Source of the DNA: JADCRZ01 sp037718865
GTDB taxonomy: Bacteria; Bacteroidota; Bacteroidia; Chitinophagales; Chitinophagaceae
DNA: 64,000 nucleotides
Reading direction: 5' to 3'
Assembly: GCA_037718865.1 (NCBI GenBank)
Contig: JBBJMP010000011.1
Location: forward strand, 62,001 to 126,000
The position numbers were made by a program, and so were the translations under genes. The notes under the pieces are model-generated. The model saw only the letters and a program-made list of their open reading frames with translations, was not told the origin of the DNA and ran no database searches. How positions within the stretch are numbered: the first letter of the stretch is position 1; every line of letters starts with the position of its first letter. Below, one piece after another: positions 10,801 to 17,532 of this stretch.

Positions 10801-13231
10801 TGCTTACTCCCCTGATTGGGTCTGCAACACTGGCTGAAGTAGCCCGGAGATCGCCAATGATATTATTTCGGATCGCTAAGGCAGCGTTTGCTGTCGACCC
10901 GGATACCTGCACGCCGTTTACACCACCTAATGTGATGATAGCATTGCTGCCTGATGAAAGATCATATATTTTATTGCGGTATGCTGCTACTGTTATTCCT
11001 CCTGTAATGGCAATACCATTAATTGTACCAGTAGTAATTGCATTAGCTATCAAGCCGGATATCGTATTTTCATAAGCGTTTATAGTACTACCGGACGATA
11101 TCCATATTCCGTTCACAGATAGCAGCGTCGTAGCATTGCCGGTAGTACTGCTATTCGCCGACAGACCACTAATAATGTTCTGGTAGATGCTTTTTGTGGT
11201 TCCGCCCGACACGGAAATACCGGTAACTGTGGTGGAGGTTCCTCCTGAAGAAGACAGGTTATTGATGGTATTGGAATAAATTTTATCGTTTCCTGCGCCG
11301 GTATTTATACCCGTTATATTACCCGCGCTACTGATATTGCTGATTAAATTGGAAACAGTGGCATTGGTAGTACCGGTAATATTAACTGTTAAACCAGTGA
11401 TAGCTCCCGTGCCGCCTGTCCATTGAGTAAATATATTTCCCTGGATCGTTTTTAAAGAAGCGCCGGCATCTGTATTAACCCAACCGGCAATAGTAGCAGC
11501 GCCGGAAACGGTAATATTTGAAAAATCATTATTGCTGTTACTAATTACGCTACCGGTTGCATTTGTTGCAGTACTTGTAAATAAGGTAAGAGCGCCGCTT
11601 GTCGCCGTACCCGTCCTGGTAAAAGTTCCAACAATCGCATTGTCGTCAACAACCTGGTTACCCGTTGCAGGTACAATTACAGAATTTGATATAAATGTTA
11701 TGCCTCCTGTTGCATTAACATCCAGATTTGTAAATGTATTTGAACTAATAAGCTGAGACAAAGTAGCGGCACTATTAAATATATAAGTATTGGGAGCTGA
11801 CGAAAGCGCAGAATAATTAATTGCCCTGAAATCATTGTTGCTGATGGAGAGATTCGCAGATGAGCCGCCTCCTGTATTATAAATTCCAATAAAGGCTATA
11901 GATGTGGCCGCAGTAAAAAAAATCCCGTCAATATTATTATCATTAATTTTAATCGTAGTGGTTACCGCTCCACTATTCCATATGGGATAATAAAAACCAG
12001 TTGCTGAAGCGGCAGTTGAGTTACTTGTAAATGTATTATTGTTTACGGTTAAAAAAGCAGGGGTGGCTGTATTATAGATGCCATAAAAACTACCGGTAGT
12101 TGCGGTAGAATAGGTGCTATTGGAAACAGTATTATCGCTAATGTTTACTTCATTGCCTACCGCCGTTGATCCTGATGCATTTTCGATGGCTGTTATTACC
12201 TGGGTAGTAGCACCGCTTTTCAGCGTGATTGTATTATTTGTAATATCGGAACCTGCACTCAATGCAGTATTAATATAAATACCACGTAAAGTTGTTGCAT
12301 GGTCACTGCCTGAGCCGTTATTGTTGTTAATCGTATTATAGGATACATTAAGTCCATATTGTGCCAATGTCCTTATAGCTGCTGCCGGATTAGTGGCCCC
12401 TGTAGCTCCTCCATAATTAATAATGGTATTACCGGTAGCAACAGTGGTTCCGCCGATATCATTGTTTTGATCCGCAGCTATAAAAGGAGATGCTGCTGCA
12501 CGGCCTATTAATGCGATGCCGGTATTACAATTTTGAATTGTGTTACTATATAAAGAGTTATTAGAGTTAGTACCTGCGGCAGTTGTCGGTGCCAATACCG
12601 TGATAGCAGCAGTAGCAGTGGAGTTAACGACAAGAATACCCGTTGACCCATCCACCATGGGAGCAGTACCTAAAGCATTATTTATTTTATTGAGTGTGAT
12701 CACGCAATTTGTTATAGTAACAAACTGGCTGCCGTTCGAAAGACTGGATTTATATAACGCATAGCCATATTCCATGGTGGAAGGATTGGTAGCATTGGCA
12801 ACATTATCTTTTACATCTATGCCATCAATGGTAACATAATCAGAACCAACCAAACGCCAAATGCCGTCTTGTAAGGCAGTGGCTGGGGTGCCCGTACCTC
12901 CAGTATAAGCAGTTATCACCGGATTAGCTCCCACTGTAGCAGGATCTTTCTGGAAAGTAATTGTATTAGCGGCAGTACCGGTTGCCGTAAGTGATATGGT
13001 AGCAGTAATGGTTTCCGTATAATCTGCTCCAATATTAAAGGTAACTCCCCCTGCTCCTACACCAACGCCGTTAAGGGCCGTAACTGCTGCACTAACCGTT
13101 GCATAATCACCAGGAATCGTTTTTGTGCCGGTAAGCTGGCCGAAAACAGTTATGGAGTAGAGCACAATGGCAAGCGTAACTATATTTCGACGCAAAACAA
13201 ACCGCAGATGTGTCTGAATATTGGATTTCAT
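1838..13231 (-). CDS. Giant parallel beta-helix repeat protein with T9SS type A sorting domain
   Basis: 3797 residues, the largest gene in the window. A signal peptide (1-31, ending TVFGQ) is followed by about 3000 residues of Asn/Thr/Ser/Gly-rich repeats of the NNTI type expected for right-handed parallel beta-helices. Three large units are visible, about 32-1008, 1009-2150 and 2151-3010. Units two and three open with almost the same block (YN[VI]G.GQ, then SLTN, LSG.VTINITSDL, TIQPD). Then come a segment with VWSGAVSANWFAASNW near 3019, a region with ERYIPGRRKYRLI near 3190, an FnIII-like stretch near 3614-3710 (LPVTFISL, ending FYRVRYIE) and a type A sorting domain from about 3715 (FPNPVKNK, then GIYFLQL). 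It is exported and probably anchored at the cell surface by T9SS, likely as an adhesin or matrix protein. It is the first gene of the operon with DUF4402 and the usher. Confidence 0.9.
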   Translation of the reverse strand: MKSNIQTHLRFVLRRNIVTLAIVLYSITVFGQLTGTKTIPGDYATVSAAVTALNGVGVGAGGVTFNIGADYTETITATISLTATGTAANTITFQKDPATVGANPVITAYTGGTGTPATALQDGIWRLVGSDYVTIDGIDVKDNVANATNPSTMEYGYALYKSSLSNGSQFVTITNCVITLNKINNALGTAPMVDGSTGILVVNSTATAAITVLAPTTAAGTNSNNSLYSNTIQNCNTGIALIGRAAASPFIAADQNNDIGGTTVATGNTIINYGGATGATNPAAAIRTLAQYGLNVSYNTINNNNGSGSDHATTLRGIYINTALSAGSDITNNTITLKSGATTQVITAIENASGSTAVGNEVNISDNTVSNSTYSTATTGSFYGIYNTATPAFLTVNNNTFTSNSTAASATGFYYPIWNSGAVTTTIKINDNNIDGIFFTAATSIAFIGIYNTGGGSSANLSISNNDFRAINYSALSSAPNTYIFNSAATLSQLISSNTFTNLDVNATGGITFISNSVIVPATGNQVVDDNAIVGTFTRTGTATSGALTLFTSTATNATGSVISNSNNDFSNITVSGAATIAGWVNTDAGASLKTIQGNIFTQWTGGTGAITGLTVNITGTTNATVSNLISNISSAGNITGINTGAGNDKIYSNTINNLSSSGGTSTTVTGISVSGGTTKSIYQNIISGLSANSSTTGNATTLLSVNGIWISSGSTINAYENTISGLIANAITTGTINGIAITGGITVAAYRNKIYDLSSGSNAIITLGGVNGVQVSGSTANAALAIRNNIIGDLRATSASVADPIRGVSMISTGATSTINVYYNTIYLNAVSSGTNFGSTGIYHTGNATSTVAKLEMINNIIYNGSTPNGAGLTVAYRRSNSTLTNYGTTSNNNLFYAGTPGTGRLLFYDGVNSDQTLAAYKTRMSTRDAASISEDLIAVGNFLSAVGPSVNYLHMDDTKASGVKSGGINIAGLAIDFDNDVRQGNPGYTGTGTAPDIGADEYAGISYLPLSGSYNVGAGQIFTSLTNAGGLFAKINNVGLSGNVTINITSDLSENGIETLNGWTEAGAGNYMLTIQPDGTTSRLISGDVLEGMIRLNGIDRLTIDGGSGKYLTFRNTNTTGTTGTAFTFINGASSNTIRYCNIEAFTNATNSVVFFSTSATFNGGNSNNLVEYCNINGTVGANNSVVGILSAGTNVLGFENANNNISNNNIFNYRDRGMEIKSTGSYGWTVSGNSFYNGSISAGITYASASTLHGIRILGGSGYTLLNNYIGGSAALATGINATYATSTGNLFYQGILLNTSSAAPESNIKGNTIAGINITSFPIAANSTSFYGIETNGSGINIGGTGTGEGNLIGSNTANAAIIVTTSTSTNTFTTFIRGIYCNSSGGEVIRNQVGGIDIKNIGTAPSPSTFLGIYINNTTAPSRVNNNIVGSNGAGAAPNSIQVLSSSTATKTALTGISIGTSVGSAIELDSNIIKNISLLSNAVTVTAGGIIGINTAAKTSAELTITNNSFANNISSSAMTTGLFYGIQNTGASASLKINNNIFTGNTIASTTSVYNAIRNTGAVFNVIEINGNTIGSSSAAAITLSAANSGTQVFINNAGGSPAASLSISNNDIQNINYSANNGTGMNTYISNTAATLSQSINSNSFTNLNVQTTGSTTFIANSVIVPAAGWQDVNNNFISGTYAKKTGGTVTLLTSTATCATGSTININNNNFSNITVSSTTVLNGLVNTDAGNSSKTIQGNIFSNWTGGTSAITGITVNLTGNVNATSNNIIRNISSAGSVTGIATGAGKDNIHTNTIDSLFSSGGTSTIVSGINVTAGTTKNIYQNTISNLWGNSITTGSVRGILISGGTTVNFYQNTIYGLTADALTTGTVNGIWILAGATIKTFRNKIYDLSSASSVITGAVNGIQVSGATANLICTINNNIIGDLRSPAAVLADPIRGISVISNGPTSTTNVYYNTIYLIASSVGTDFGSSGIYHLADVTSTTSTLILINNSITNESVPRGTGLTVAYRRSSNTITNYGSTSNNNMFYAGSPGASNLVFYDGTNSDQTITAFKARMATRDAASVSEDLITGSVFLSATGSTVTYLHIDQNKTTALRGGAVNISGFIDDFNGDIRFGNTGYAGNGAAPDIGADEFAGLQFLPFAGVYNIGTGQNYTSLTNSNGIFSKINSLGLSGHVTINITSDLTETGAEALNQWSETGAGNYTLTIQPDAQSPRLVSGDVLAGMIRLNGADRVRIDGGASRHLTFRNTNTTGTTGTAFTFINGAAYDIVRYCNIEAYANSTNGIVLFSTSATVAGGNSNNLVEFNNINGTIGSNSSMVAVYSSGTSGKENASNTISNNNIFDYQRRAIDITGTGSTAWIISGNSLYNGNVSATINYAAASALHGIRILGGSGYTILNNYIGGNAAMAAGTNAVYASTLGNISFEGVALTTSTATPASNIKGNMIVKISLSSIPISAASAAFTGIGTQGAGINIGGTVPGDGNLVGSNAANGSIIVTTSTTSTSYTTLIRGINCLSTGGIVSGNQVGGFDINNIGTAPAPSAFTGIYVNNAAAPSQVNTNIIGSAGPGAVSNSIRVMPGSTALTNTLSGIELGQSVASTIQLNGNTIQNIANLSISSSGSFIGIDNTATAAGAVVTISNNLIKNISSAANTNINSTIYTGISSSSPSTISNDTISNIYNAASGTAAQIRGIIVSEAFIHTISGNFLSDFSTASTKVADVETGSPLGYTITGIINSASVTGQAIYGNTITNLLSITTEVTNTAVGGIGITSAGASGNIYKNRINSFINTSTGTSALPGISGIVAANGAFNVYNNAIKLDNAANNNGIKVYGINHSTTSTWNYYYNTVSIGGTASGSPARSAAFIRTVNGALVLRNNIFVNTRTGTGFNYSISSKVATPATNWSSSASNYNNLYSSNSSTTGEWGNGVNNTFAQWQSNSGGETNSVNSPVSFIASSYDLVPADNSNCTLDNAGTPISIPIAINTDLNDVSRNPTIPDMGAYEFSYVFSVAVWSGAVSANWFAASNWQCGDIPSGSINVTIPGSLTNYPTINSGTAAINNIAILGGASITVTGASLQIAGTLSNSGTFYASNGTLEMNGSSAQTIPASTFSGNAIGSLTINNNAGVTLGGALNLTDILTVLNGSLAADGYLTLKSTSTATARIAPITSAAVMPISGNVIVERYIPGRRKYRLITSSVTTNVASTLVPGQESESIWGNWQNQGNNITPNTGTIITGGTVADGFDPQTANASLFTYDAINRRFTGSTSANAKNTKYTPLKAGAAYYMFVYGDRTNSVTTSTPNNTVLRSTGKLLTGDQTFNTGSLIPLSDVTGRYTLLGNPFVSPIDWATLPKTDLSNTYWGWDPNLSSTGGYVTVSTTGSTTLISPFSGTTGLNQYIQPGQGFFVRTTGPAPVLAIREQDKVSNFNSYAFIARPVPGRDKDKVSKVTAVTQANVNENTIPLLAINLHYDNAGSPLLADGVLAAFAPEYSNQVGKEDALKMQNTAEGIAIATGGELLSIDVRQMPTDKDTLFLQVSRLTRPQYTLQIFARQLEGMQVLPYLQDNYLRTVQPLMINDTNRVVFTVTTADPASADINRFRILFAHQSVLPVTFISLKATQKDRDIQLDWKVAVESGIEKYQVERSGNGINFTKAGEVKAKSNPETGRSYQWLDANALSGITFYRVRYIEAGGRYFFSKTVRVNMDVQDSKMSVFPNPVKNKHINLHLNQIEEGKYTLLLSNVEGKRINSRTIEHTEESSHYIFEIHQGLPPGIYFLQLLKGKIRYGETIYIE

Positions 13232-13445
13232 AGAAAATTGGAATAATTATAACCAGAAAACTCGTTTATGAACGCTAATTGATATCTATTGTTGCTTGTC
13301 CAAGTCAAACTAAGAGGGCAATCCGCCGTTCAATATTTTGAATCGGCAAGTTTCTACCTATCCCTCCCTATAAGAAACAGGTTAGATTTATGAGTTTATA
13401 CCTATTTTTATTCCCGATATCATACTATCCCACGACAATTAGAGC

Positions 13446-16394
13446 ATGATGAATGAATCACTGGCATCACTAAGCGATAAACTATCAGGAGCATTTTATT
13501 TCCGGGAATCAGGCATTGATAATGCCATGCGTAAGGTCTACTCAACAGATGCCTCAATGTATCAGGAAAAGCCTTTGGCTGTGGCCCTGCCTGAAGATGT
13601 AGATGACATCAAGACATTGATCCGGTATGCGAATGAAAACCTGATCACCCTCGTTCCACGTGCTGCAGGTACTTCACTATCCGGACAGGTAGTGGGTAAC
13701 GGGATCATTGTTGATATATCCAAATATTTTAATAATATTCTGGAAGTAAATGTTGAACAAAAATGGGCACGCGTTCAACCGGGAGTGATTCGTGACGACT
13801 TAAACAATCACCTTCGTCAATACGGGCTCATGTTTGGACCTGAAACTTCTTCGGCAAGCCGGGCTATGATTGGCGGAATGGTTGGCAATAACTCCTGCGG
13901 TCTGCATAGTATCAGCTGGGGCTCTACGCGCGATCACTTGCTGGAAACAACATGTTTACTAAGCGATGGTTCCGAAGCCTTATTTAAGACCTTAAGCAAA
14001 GAAGAGGTGATTGGTAAAACCCCCCATACCAATTCGTTGGAAGACAGCATACACCGGTCTTTATGGCTGTTATTGTCCAATCACAAGAACCAGGAACTGA
14101 TCGCCAGGCGTTTTCCCCGCGTTTCCATATCCCGCCGTAATTCAGGGTATGCTTTAGACAGCCTGCTGAATACAGAACCTTTCCATTTTTCCGGCAAGCC
14201 GTTTAATCTGGCCACCCTTATCGCTGGTTCCGAAGGCACGCTTTGCTTTCTTACTGAGGTCAAGATAGCTCTTATGGAATTGCCTCCGCCGCAAAATGCT
14301 GTCTTATGCGTTCATTGCAATAGCCTGAAAGAAGCATTGACGGCTAACCTCACAGCGCTGGAGCACAAACCTGCTGCTTCCGAGCTGGTGGATAAATACA
14401 TTCTGGATTTTACCAAAGGAAATCTTTCGCAGATGCATAACCGGTTTTTCATACAGGGTGACCCGGCCGCCATATTAATGGTTGAATTTTTTGCACAAAC
14501 TACGGAAGAAGTAAGCGGCCTTGCAGCGGATCTGGCTCAGCACCTGCAGAATCAGGGGTTGGGTTATGCCTGGCCCATCTTATATGGTCTGGACGCTAAC
14601 AGGGCCTGGGACGTGCGAAAAGGGGGCCTCGGTTTGTTGCGTAATATGCGTGGCGATCAGCAACCGGTGAATCTGATTGAAGATTGCGCTGTAGATCCAA
14701 AAGACCTTCCTGATTACATTACTGATATTGCGGCTATGCTTGAACGTCATGGAGTCTCGGCCTCTTATTATGCCCATGCCGGTGCAGGCGAACTGCATAT
14801 TGAGCCGATGCTCAATCTCAAGACACCCAATGGAAAAAGGTTGTTCAGGCAGATACTGGCGGATACGGTTGAACTATTGAAAAAATACGGTGGCTCTCTT
14901 AGCGGTGAACACGGTGACGGCAGGTTAAGGGGTGAATTTATACCGGAAATTATGGGAGAGGAAGTTTATGCGCTTTTCAAAGAGGTAAAACACATCTTTG
15001 ACCCGCACCAGGTTTTTAATGCCGGCAAGATCGTGAATACACCTCCCATGGACGAGTTCCTTCGCTATTCACCTGACTGGAAAGAACCAGCCATCCCAAC
15101 CCTGTTTGGATTTAAAGAAGAGCACAGCATTTTGCGGATGGCCGAAAAATGCTCCGGTTCGGGCGACTGTCGTAAAACGCACCTGTCGGGGGGAACCATG
15201 TGTCCAAGCTTTATGGCTACCCGGCAGGAGAAAGATACCACCAGGGCAAGGGCGAATATTTTACGCGATTTTTTGACCCATTCGGAAAAAGCCAATCGCT
15301 TCGACCATGAAGAAATACTGGAGGTGATGGATCTTTGCCTGAGTTGCAAGGGCTGTAAGTCGGAGTGTCCCTCCGGCGTGGACATTGCCAGGATGAAGGC
15401 CGAGTTCCTGCAACACTATTACGATGCTAACGGTACTCCATTCCGCACCAGGCTAATTGGAAATTTCACCCGGCTGAATGCTATTGCGGCTGTCATGCCC
15501 GCTGTGTATAATTTTTTAATGACCAACCCGGTTAGTTCAGGGTGGGCAAAACGTTTAATGGGTTTTTCAGGTAAGCGCCCGCTTCCAAGGTTGTATAATT
15601 ACACGTTGAAAAGCTGGTTCACAAAATGGAAGACCGAACACAGGCCGCCAGCCCGGAATCGCAAGATTTTTTTGTTTGCTGATGAATTTACCAACTACAA
15701 TGATGTGCCTGTAGGAATAAAGTTTATACAGTTAATGACTGCCCTGGGTTATGAGGTGGAGATACCAGATCACCTGGAAAGCGGCAGAACATATCTGTCA
15801 AAAGGACTTGTTCGCCAGGCAAAGAAAATTGCCATCCGTAATGTAAAACTATTAGCGGATGCAGTAGCTGATGGGACGCCATTGGTCGGACTGGAGCCAT
15901 CAGCCATCCTTACCCTCCGTGATGAATACCCTGACCTCGTTCCTGATGAACTGCTGCCCAAGGCAAAATTACTTGCAAAACATACCTTTTATGTAGATGA
16001 ATTCCTGGCCGGCGAAATACTCCTGGAACACATCACGGGTGATCAATTTACCGCTGAAACCAGGCACGTAAAGTTGCATGGCCATTGCCATCAGAAAGCC
16101 CTGTCAGCCATAAACGCCAGTATTGCGGTGCTTTCGTTGCCGGCTAATTACAAGGTAGAACTTATCCCTTCCGGTTGCTGTGGTATGGCAGGCTCGTTTG
16201 GATATGAGGCCGAACATTATGATCTATCCATGAATATAGGTGAACTGGTATTATTTCCCGCTATCAGAACTGCTGCTGATGATGTGATGATAGCTGCACC
16301 CGGTACTTCCTGCCGCCATCAGATCAGGGATGGTACGGGGAGAACAGCCCATCACCCGGTAGAAATATTGTGGGATGCATTGATAAAAAAATAG
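13446..16394 (+). CDS. FAD-linked oxidase / 4Fe-4S dehydrogenase, YdiJ-GlcD type
   Basis: 982 residues, fusing three modules. The N-terminal FAD-binding type 4 domain shows PRAAGTSLSGQVVG at 71-84. The FAD-linked oxidase C-terminal domain follows, with GEHGDGRLRGEF near 490. A cysteine-rich 4Fe-4S segment has KCSGSGDC near 567 and CLSCKGCKSECPSGV near 631. The CCG-type domain at the end has HGHCHQKA near 880 and SGCCGMAGSFG near 908. Proteins of this architecture oxidise D-2-hydroxy acids (D-lactate, D-2-hydroxyglutarate) and pass electrons through FeS clusters, usually at the inner face of the membrane. The exact substrate cannot be read from sequence. ATG codons at 13446 and 13449 are both possible. 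The gene diverges from the giant surface gene and ends at a hairpin. Confidence 0.88.
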   Translation: MMNESLASLSDKLSGAFYFRESGIDNAMRKVYSTDASMYQEKPLAVALPEDVDDIKTLIRYANENLITLVPRAAGTSLSGQVVGNGIIVDISKYFNNILEVNVEQKWARVQPGVIRDDLNNHLRQYGLMFGPETSSASRAMIGGMVGNNSCGLHSISWGSTRDHLLETTCLLSDGSEALFKTLSKEEVIGKTPHTNSLEDSIHRSLWLLLSNHKNQELIARRFPRVSISRRNSGYALDSLLNTEPFHFSGKPFNLATLIAGSEGTLCFLTEVKIALMELPPPQNAVLCVHCNSLKEALTANLTALEHKPAASELVDKYILDFTKGNLSQMHNRFFIQGDPAAILMVEFFAQTTEEVSGLAADLAQHLQNQGLGYAWPILYGLDANRAWDVRKGGLGLLRNMRGDQQPVNLIEDCAVDPKDLPDYITDIAAMLERHGVSASYYAHAGAGELHIEPMLNLKTPNGKRLFRQILADTVELLKKYGGSLSGEHGDGRLRGEFIPEIMGEEVYALFKEVKHIFDPHQVFNAGKIVNTPPMDEFLRYSPDWKEPAIPTLFGFKEEHSILRMAEKCSGSGDCRKTHLSGGTMCPSFMATRQEKDTTRARANILRDFLTHSEKANRFDHEEILEVMDLCLSCKGCKSECPSGVDIARMKAEFLQHYYDANGTPFRTRLIGNFTRLNAIAAVMPAVYNFLMTNPVSSGWAKRLMGFSGKRPLPRLYNYTLKSWFTKWKTEHRPPARNRKIFLFADEFTNYNDVPVGIKFIQLMTALGYEVEIPDHLESGRTYLSKGLVRQAKKIAIRNVKLLADAVADGTPLVGLEPSAILTLRDEYPDLVPDELLPKAKLLAKHTFYVDEFLAGEILLEHITGDQFTAETRHVKLHGHCHQKALSAINASIAVLSLPANYKVELIPSGCCGMAGSFGYEAEHYDLSMNIGELVLFPAIRTAADDVMIAAPGTSCRHQIRDGTGRTAHHPVEILWDALIKK

Positions 16395-16409
16395 GCGGCA
16401 TACTTAATG

Positions 16410-16434
16410 AACCACAAAAGGGGCCTTTGTGGTT
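16410..16434. terminator. Hairpin between convergent genes
   Basis: AACCACAAA and TTTGTGGTT form a perfect 9-base-pair stem with a short G/C-rich loop, in the gap between two genes that end towards each other. No T-run follows, so termination is plausible but weak. The words belong to the CACAAAGG family also seen at 32317-32430. Confidence 0.4.
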
Positions 16435-16447
16435 AACACCAAACATC

Positions 16448-17320
16448 TTAAGGCACGGGCATTTTCTCTTTAACTTTCGGGGTCATTCTATTATATACCG
16501 CTTTAGTAACAAAATGACTTAAGGCCGCACCAAAAAATACATCACTGGCCCAATGCCTGTTCTGATACAAACGGGATAATGCTGTAATCGTGGCTATCGA
16601 ATAAGACACATACGGCACCCAGGTGACATGCCTGTACTCCAGGCTCATGGCCGTTGCCACACAAAAAACAGTGTTGGTATGCCCTGAAGGAAATGAATTA
16701 TAACCTTTCTGGCTGAACGGAGCAGCAAAATTATACGGGTTACCGGTACGAAATGGCCTTTGCCTTCGTATAACTGATTTAACCGCAATGTAAATAACGG
16801 TTGAAACGCCCAGCGATTTGGCGGTGGCCAACGAAGCATGTTCAAGCTTTCTGTTCTTTGTAATTAACCCGGTAAGATAAAGCCCGGTTAATATCAACGG
16901 CGGATAAGTATTGCCGAAGGGTTCGATAACTGTTGTAATTTCACCTACTGCCGTCGTTTGATTACGGGCCACAAAACGGTTTATCTCCCGGTCGCCTAAC
17001 AGCAATAATCCAGTTCCTGCTACTACCAGTGATGCTCGCTTCAAATCTTGCTTATTCCAGCTTGCAGGCCGTAATAGCACTCTTTTCAGATCACGAGGGT
17101 AAGAGCGGAGATAATCTCCGTTTAACCGGTAATTCGCCTCCGGATCCGTATCATGAATTGGAGTTGTATCCGCACCAACATCAGGCACCTTTGCAAAAAC
17201 CAACATGTAATCTGCAGCCTGCGTTTTACCGGTTAGGCAAAGCAGGCCCAACAGGCAGCAAATAACGGTCGCAGGTAAACGGAATCTGATCTTTTCATGA
17301 TAGTTCGTCAGGTTGATCAT
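16448..17320 (-). CDS. PAP2-family membrane phosphatase
   Basis: 290 residues with an N-terminal hydrophobic leader (about 17-35). The three PAP2 signature motifs are present in order: K..IRRQRP near 178-187, FPSGHT near 210, and SRLYQNRHWASD near 252 with the catalytic His. The family dephosphorylates lipid phosphates such as phosphatidic acid or undecaprenyl pyrophosphate, at or outside the membrane. Residues 60-110 carry a segment ending LLLLGDREINRFVARNQT, which is common in outer-membrane or periplasmic PAP2 proteins of Bacteroidota. The gene is a single transcription unit, convergent with the dehydrogenase gene. Substrate unknown. Confidence 0.88.
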   Translation of the reverse strand: MINLTNYHEKIRFRLPATVICCLLGLLCLTGKTQAADYMLVFAKVPDVGADTTPIHDTDPEANYRLNGDYLRSYPRDLKRVLLRPASWNKQDLKRASLVVAGTGLLLLGDREINRFVARNQTTAVGEITTVIEPFGNTYPPLILTGLYLTGLITKNRKLEHASLATAKSLGVSTVIYIAVKSVIRRQRPFRTGNPYNFAAPFSQKGYNSFPSGHTNTVFCVATAMSLEYRHVTWVPYVSYSIATITALSRLYQNRHWASDVFFGAALSHFVTKAVYNRMTPKVKEKMPVP

Positions 17321-17532
17321 GCTGGGAGATTTCGGTCATCAAAATAATATATTTCTTACTATGTACAACCATTAATTGTCCTCCTTTTTGTCCTGATCAG
17401 TAATGGTGCTGCCTGAACCTTAAAAAAAACCTTGACCAGAAGATTTTCATAACTGAAGTAAATTAGTATATTGATGAACCGGCAGGCTTGCAACTTTACT
17501 GTTAAAAATTGTTTACAACGAAATCAATTTTC

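Noticed and set aside
1838..13231. Many plus-strand open frames of 60-137 codons inside the giant gene
   Set aside because: They lie opposite a repetitive, well-supported coding frame and show only composition-driven hydrophobic stretches, with no motifs or start signals.
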